From contig NZ_LT859959.1 of NCBI RefSeq assembly GCF_900176205.1, positions 2,108,001 to 2,172,000 on the forward strand: a DNA stretch of 64,000 nucleotides, given 5' to 3'. Shown piece by piece: positions 61,500 to 64,000 of the stretch. The notes beneath the pieces are model-generated. The model saw nothing but the letters and a program-made list of their open reading frames with translations. It did no database searches and was not told the origin of the DNA. Every line of letters starts with the position of its first letter. Position 1 is the stretch's first letter. The DNA comes from Bradyrhizobium sp. ORS 285. GTDB taxonomy: Bacteria; Pseudomonadota; Alphaproteobacteria; Rhizobiales; Xanthobacteraceae. A program made the position numbers and the translations under genes.

Positions 61500-62748
61500 C
61501 TGTCCGGTTCTTGCCGACGGCGCGCATCAGATGGACTGCGCGCCGCGCGAGCGCCAGGCCCTCGCGGCGGGCGATGAGCGCGGACTGGATGAGCTCGACG
61601 ATCGGATCGCGCGGGTACAGCGGGATCAGCACGTCGCCGATCGCGAGCCGGCCGCGCCAGATCGGATTGATCATGGGATGGTCCGGACCCGCAGTTGAAT
61701 CCGCAGAGCTGATCAAGGGATCGCTGCAGAGATGACGGGTCAGGTCCAAGGTGAGTTGGACCCCGGGCGAATATTTTGCGAAGCGCTCGTCGACGCCGAG
61801 CTTGAAGAAGAACGCGCGGCGCTGGTGACGCAGTACGACTCCAGCCGCAATCGTGGAGTCTCCGACCAGGAGGCTGATGATCTCGCAGGCGCCTTGCTCG
61901 GCGAGATCGGGTGCGGCGCGGCGGATGAAGGCCGCGTCGCCATCGTGCTGGATCAGCGCGGTGCCGCGATGGCCTTTCCAGCCGCTGGCCTCCAGCGTCA
62001 GGAAGGTCTCGAGCGCGGCGGCAACCTCGTGAGGCGCGCGCGCGACATCGAAGCGGACCTCGCCATGCTCGGCGAGCCGGTGACGCAGCCGGCGCAGCTC
62101 CTTCAGCTTCTTGGTGCCGAGCGCCTCGTGCAGCACCGCCTCGCCATCGCCGGTCGCATCGAGGCAGGCGCGCTCATAGGATTGCAGCGAACGCGGGCGC
62201 AGGCCGTCGCGGCGGAGCACGGTCTCGAACGCCTGCATCACCGGGCCCGCGACCGACATGTCGCGCAACAGGAGCGCACGAGCGGCCGTTTGTCTGGCTG
62301 CGTCGAGCAGACCCACTGCAGCCCGCTCCGCATCGTCGTGATCGAGCAGCGGCGTGCACAGCGTGCCGTAGGGATGGCCGCTGGCAAGCGCCGGCAGCGG
62401 CAGCTTGCAGGCCTTCCAGAGCGAGGTGACCGGCATCAGTCCAATGAGCCGAGACGGTTGATCGTCGCTCCAGGCGCACAGCGCCGAGTTGCCGGTGCGG
62501 CCGCGCGCGGAGGCGTTCACCGCGCGCTCCCAACCGGGCAGGTAGTAGCCGTTCGGCTCCACGGCGCGGTCAGCCAGGTCTTGCCAGGCTTGCGGCAGGA
62601 CAGCATCCAGAGGGACCAATTGCTCGGCAGGCACCGGCATGCGCGCTTCGGTGCGTCGCTGCTCCGCCGCTATCGAAGGCGGATGTGCAAATGAACGATC
62701 GATGATCTCGGCCACGTCCCGACGGTCCCCTTGCTGCGCTGTGGTCAC
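61477..62748 (-). CDS. GNAT-type acyltransferase, CelD/BioF2-like (423 aa)
   Basis: The C-terminal half has the Acetyltransf_6 (CelD-like) pattern: ELRRLRHRLAEHGEVRFDVA, LETFLTLEASGWKGHRGTAL and AAGVVLRHQRRAFFFKLGVD, followed by YSPGVQLTLDLTRHLC. The N-terminal part (YYLPGWERAVNASARGRTGN, then RLIGLMPVTSLWKACKLPLP) is a second GNAT-like half, as in FemAB/CelD proteins. Family members act in cell-wall or exopolysaccharide formation. Its acyl donor and acceptor are unknown. The gene stands alone, convergent with the DsbA-type gene. Confidence 0.8.
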   Translation of the reverse strand: MTTAQQGDRRDVAEIIDRSFAHPPSIAAEQRRTEARMPVPAEQLVPLDAVLPQAWQDLADRAVEPNGYYLPGWERAVNASARGRTGNSALCAWSDDQPSRLIGLMPVTSLWKACKLPLPALASGHPYGTLCTPLLDHDDAERAAVGLLDAARQTAARALLLRDMSVAGPVMQAFETVLRRDGLRPRSLQSYERACLDATGDGEAVLHEALGTKKLKELRRLRHRLAEHGEVRFDVARAPHEVAAALETFLTLEASGWKGHRGTALIQHDGDAAFIRRAAPDLAEQGACEIISLLVGDSTIAAGVVLRHQRRAFFFKLGVDERFAKYSPGVQLTLDLTRHLCSDPLISSADSTAGPDHPMINPIWRGRLAIGDVLIPLYPRDPIVELIQSALIARREGLALARRAVHLMRAVGKNRTATLQPRR

Positions 62749-62855
62749 GCAACCCGGTCGAATGGTAGTGCAAAGCTGACAAGAGAGACCTTGCCGATCG
62801 GCTCAAATTGATCCGGCCGGTTTAACGACGCATTCACCACAAGCTCAACGCGCGA

Positions 62856-63902
62856 TCAGCGGATCAGCGCGACATCGCGGAAGGCGCCGATCAGCGGCTT
62901 CTCGAGCTTGCCTTCCATGCTCTGGAGGATCTCGTAGGCCTTCTCGCGCGCCATGACCGGCTTGTAGCTGCGATATTCGATCAGCGCCGAGAAGATGTCG
63001 GAGATGGTCAGGATGCGCGTCAGATCGGGAATGTTGTTGGCCATCAGCCCGTCGGGATAGCCGCTGCCGTCGAGGAATTCATGATGGTGACGAACCGCCT
63101 TGAGCACCTCCTCGGTGATCGCCGCGTTGCCGATCAGCGCATCGTAGCCCGCGGCCGGATGAGTCTCGACCAGCGCGCGTTCCGCGACGTCGAGACGGCC
63201 GGGCTTGTCGAGAATGGCGAGGGGGATCTTGGCCTTGCCGATATCGTGAAACATCGCAGCCATGTAGAGCCGTTCGAGATCGGAGCTGTGGACACCGAGG
63301 CTCAGGCCGAAATCGACGGTGATGCCGGTGACGAGCAGGCAGTGCTGATAGGTGCCTTCATGATGGCGGCGAACGGTGGCGAGCCAGTCGGACAAGCCGT
63401 TTTCAGCGATGCACTCGGCAATCCGCTTCCCCGCGCGCCGCGTCTCATCGACATCGATCTCGGCGCCACCCAGCACGGCCGCGAACATCGAGGCGATGCA
63501 GGCCGCGCCGGCAAAGGCAGCCTGTCGATCGTCCGTGGCAACGCTCTTCGCCGGCGACTGAGGCCGCGCATCGAGCAGCTTCCCGAGCAGCTGGTTGCGG
63601 CTCGGCGTGGCCGACAGGACGGTCGTGGCGCCGAGTGCGTAGGCCTGCACCGTCGACAGGCGCGATTTGTGATTGGTCAGGAAGATGCGGCGCGGAATCC
63701 GTGCCAGGCGGTCGGAGATTTCCTTTAGCGCCGCGATGTTGTCGACGTCGCGCAAATCGGCGGCCACGACGATCGCGTCGATGTCGCCGCCTCTGATGTC
63801 GGCATCACCGATCAGTTCGGTCGTAAGAGAGCAGCGCTCGGCCAGCATCCCGCGCAGCAAAGCAAGCTTGGCCGAATCGTCGCCGACGAGGTGAACGTTC
63901 AT
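62856..63902 (-). CDS. HD-GYP domain protein, probable cyclic-di-GMP phosphodiesterase (348 aa)
   Basis: Residues 1-120 resemble a receiver domain that has lost the usual acidic phosphorylation site. Residues about 180-345 form an HD-GYP domain: HHEGTYQHCLLVTGITVDFG, HDIGKAKIP (219-227) and HHHEFLDGSGYPDGL with HH-x-x-x-DG-x-GYP (272-286). HD-GYP enzymes hydrolyse cyclic-di-GMP and so tend to favour swimming, which suits a genome region rich in flagellar genes. ATG 63902 is preferred over an upstream TTG at 63947. Beyond 63902 the window holds only upstream sequence. Confidence 0.9.
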   Translation of the reverse strand: MNVHLVGDDSAKLALLRGMLAERCSLTTELIGDADIRGGDIDAIVVAADLRDVDNIAALKEISDRLARIPRRIFLTNHKSRLSTVQAYALGATTVLSATPSRNQLLGKLLDARPQSPAKSVATDDRQAAFAGAACIASMFAAVLGGAEIDVDETRRAGKRIAECIAENGLSDWLATVRRHHEGTYQHCLLVTGITVDFGLSLGVHSSDLERLYMAAMFHDIGKAKIPLAILDKPGRLDVAERALVETHPAAGYDALIGNAAITEEVLKAVRHHHEFLDGSGYPDGLMANNIPDLTRILTISDIFSALIEYRSYKPVMAREKAYEILQSMEGKLEKPLIGAFRDVALIR

Positions 63903-64000
63903 GAAGAACCAGATCCAGTGGTCATTCCCGGCGTTAGCTGACCCCAATGTTGCGCAAGAATCGTTAAATTTGAGCCAGTCGTTCGCTCCTCGGTTACGCG

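Overview
The window reads as chromosomal DNA of an alphaproteobacterium in the Bradyrhizobium / Nitrobacteraceae group. The genes are G+C-rich with strong third-position bias. The flagellar regulators are the alphaproteobacterial set (FlbT, FlaF, FliX, a CckA-type kinase and CtrA-like boxes), and the intergenic spaces hold palindromic repeats of the kind scattered through Bradyrhizobium genomes. The genus is an inference; nothing could be searched.

Layout. 1-4534: tail of an unidentified gene, then three translationally coupled genes (a fold-type-I PLP enzyme, an ATP-grasp enzyme and an aromatic-amino-acid-decarboxylase-like enzyme) that look like a small-molecule operon. 4535-15276: three tandem flagellins with flbT between the first two, then flaF, a FlaG-like gene, a FlgN/FlbY-like gene, a rod-binding FlgJ-like gene, flgI and divergent fliX. 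15284-22451: a break with non-flagellar genes (HxlR regulator and NAD(P)-binding protein, dksA, an HWE-type sensor kinase, a hydratase-family enzyme) and one clearly AT-rich, probably foreign, membrane coiled-coil gene. 22852-42575: flgF-flgG-flgA-flgH on the minus strand; divergent fliL-fliM-DUF6468-motE-TPR protein; fliO-fliP on the minus strand; divergent flgB-flgC-fliE-fliQ-fliR-flhB; then a cckA-like hybrid kinase. 42722-50367: assorted genes (Tim44-like protein, lectin-like protein, GST, Kazal-like protein, a ParE-type toxin-antitoxin pair, class I fumarase, DUF429). 50368-51498: a repeat-packed spacer. 51499-56206: a TetR regulator divergent from a carotenoid oxygenase and two related IspZ/YciB-like membrane genes, with matching operators at two promoters. 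56252-63902: an H1-like lysine-rich protein and a SET-domain methyltransferase with an H1-like tail, then a methyltransferase, small membrane proteins, an XRE regulator, a DsbA/FrnE-type protein, a GNAT-type protein and an HD-GYP protein.

How it works together. The flagellar genes would build rod, P and L rings, the export gate, the C-ring component FliM, stator-associated parts and the filament. CtrA-like boxes (TTAA-N7-TTAA) lie before fla3, flaF, fliX, fliL and flgB, and the CckA-like kinase that would feed CtrA lies directly behind flhB, so regulator and regulon share a locus. FlbT lies between two flagellins whose leaders both fold into a hairpin just before the ribosome site, a plausible FlbT target.

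The strongest candidates for undescribed biology are the TetR / carotenoid oxygenase / duplicated IspZ-like unit with duplicated operators, the SET methyltransferase beside an H1-like protein, the PLP/ATP-grasp operon, and the AT-rich membrane coiled-coil gene inserted in the flagellar region.
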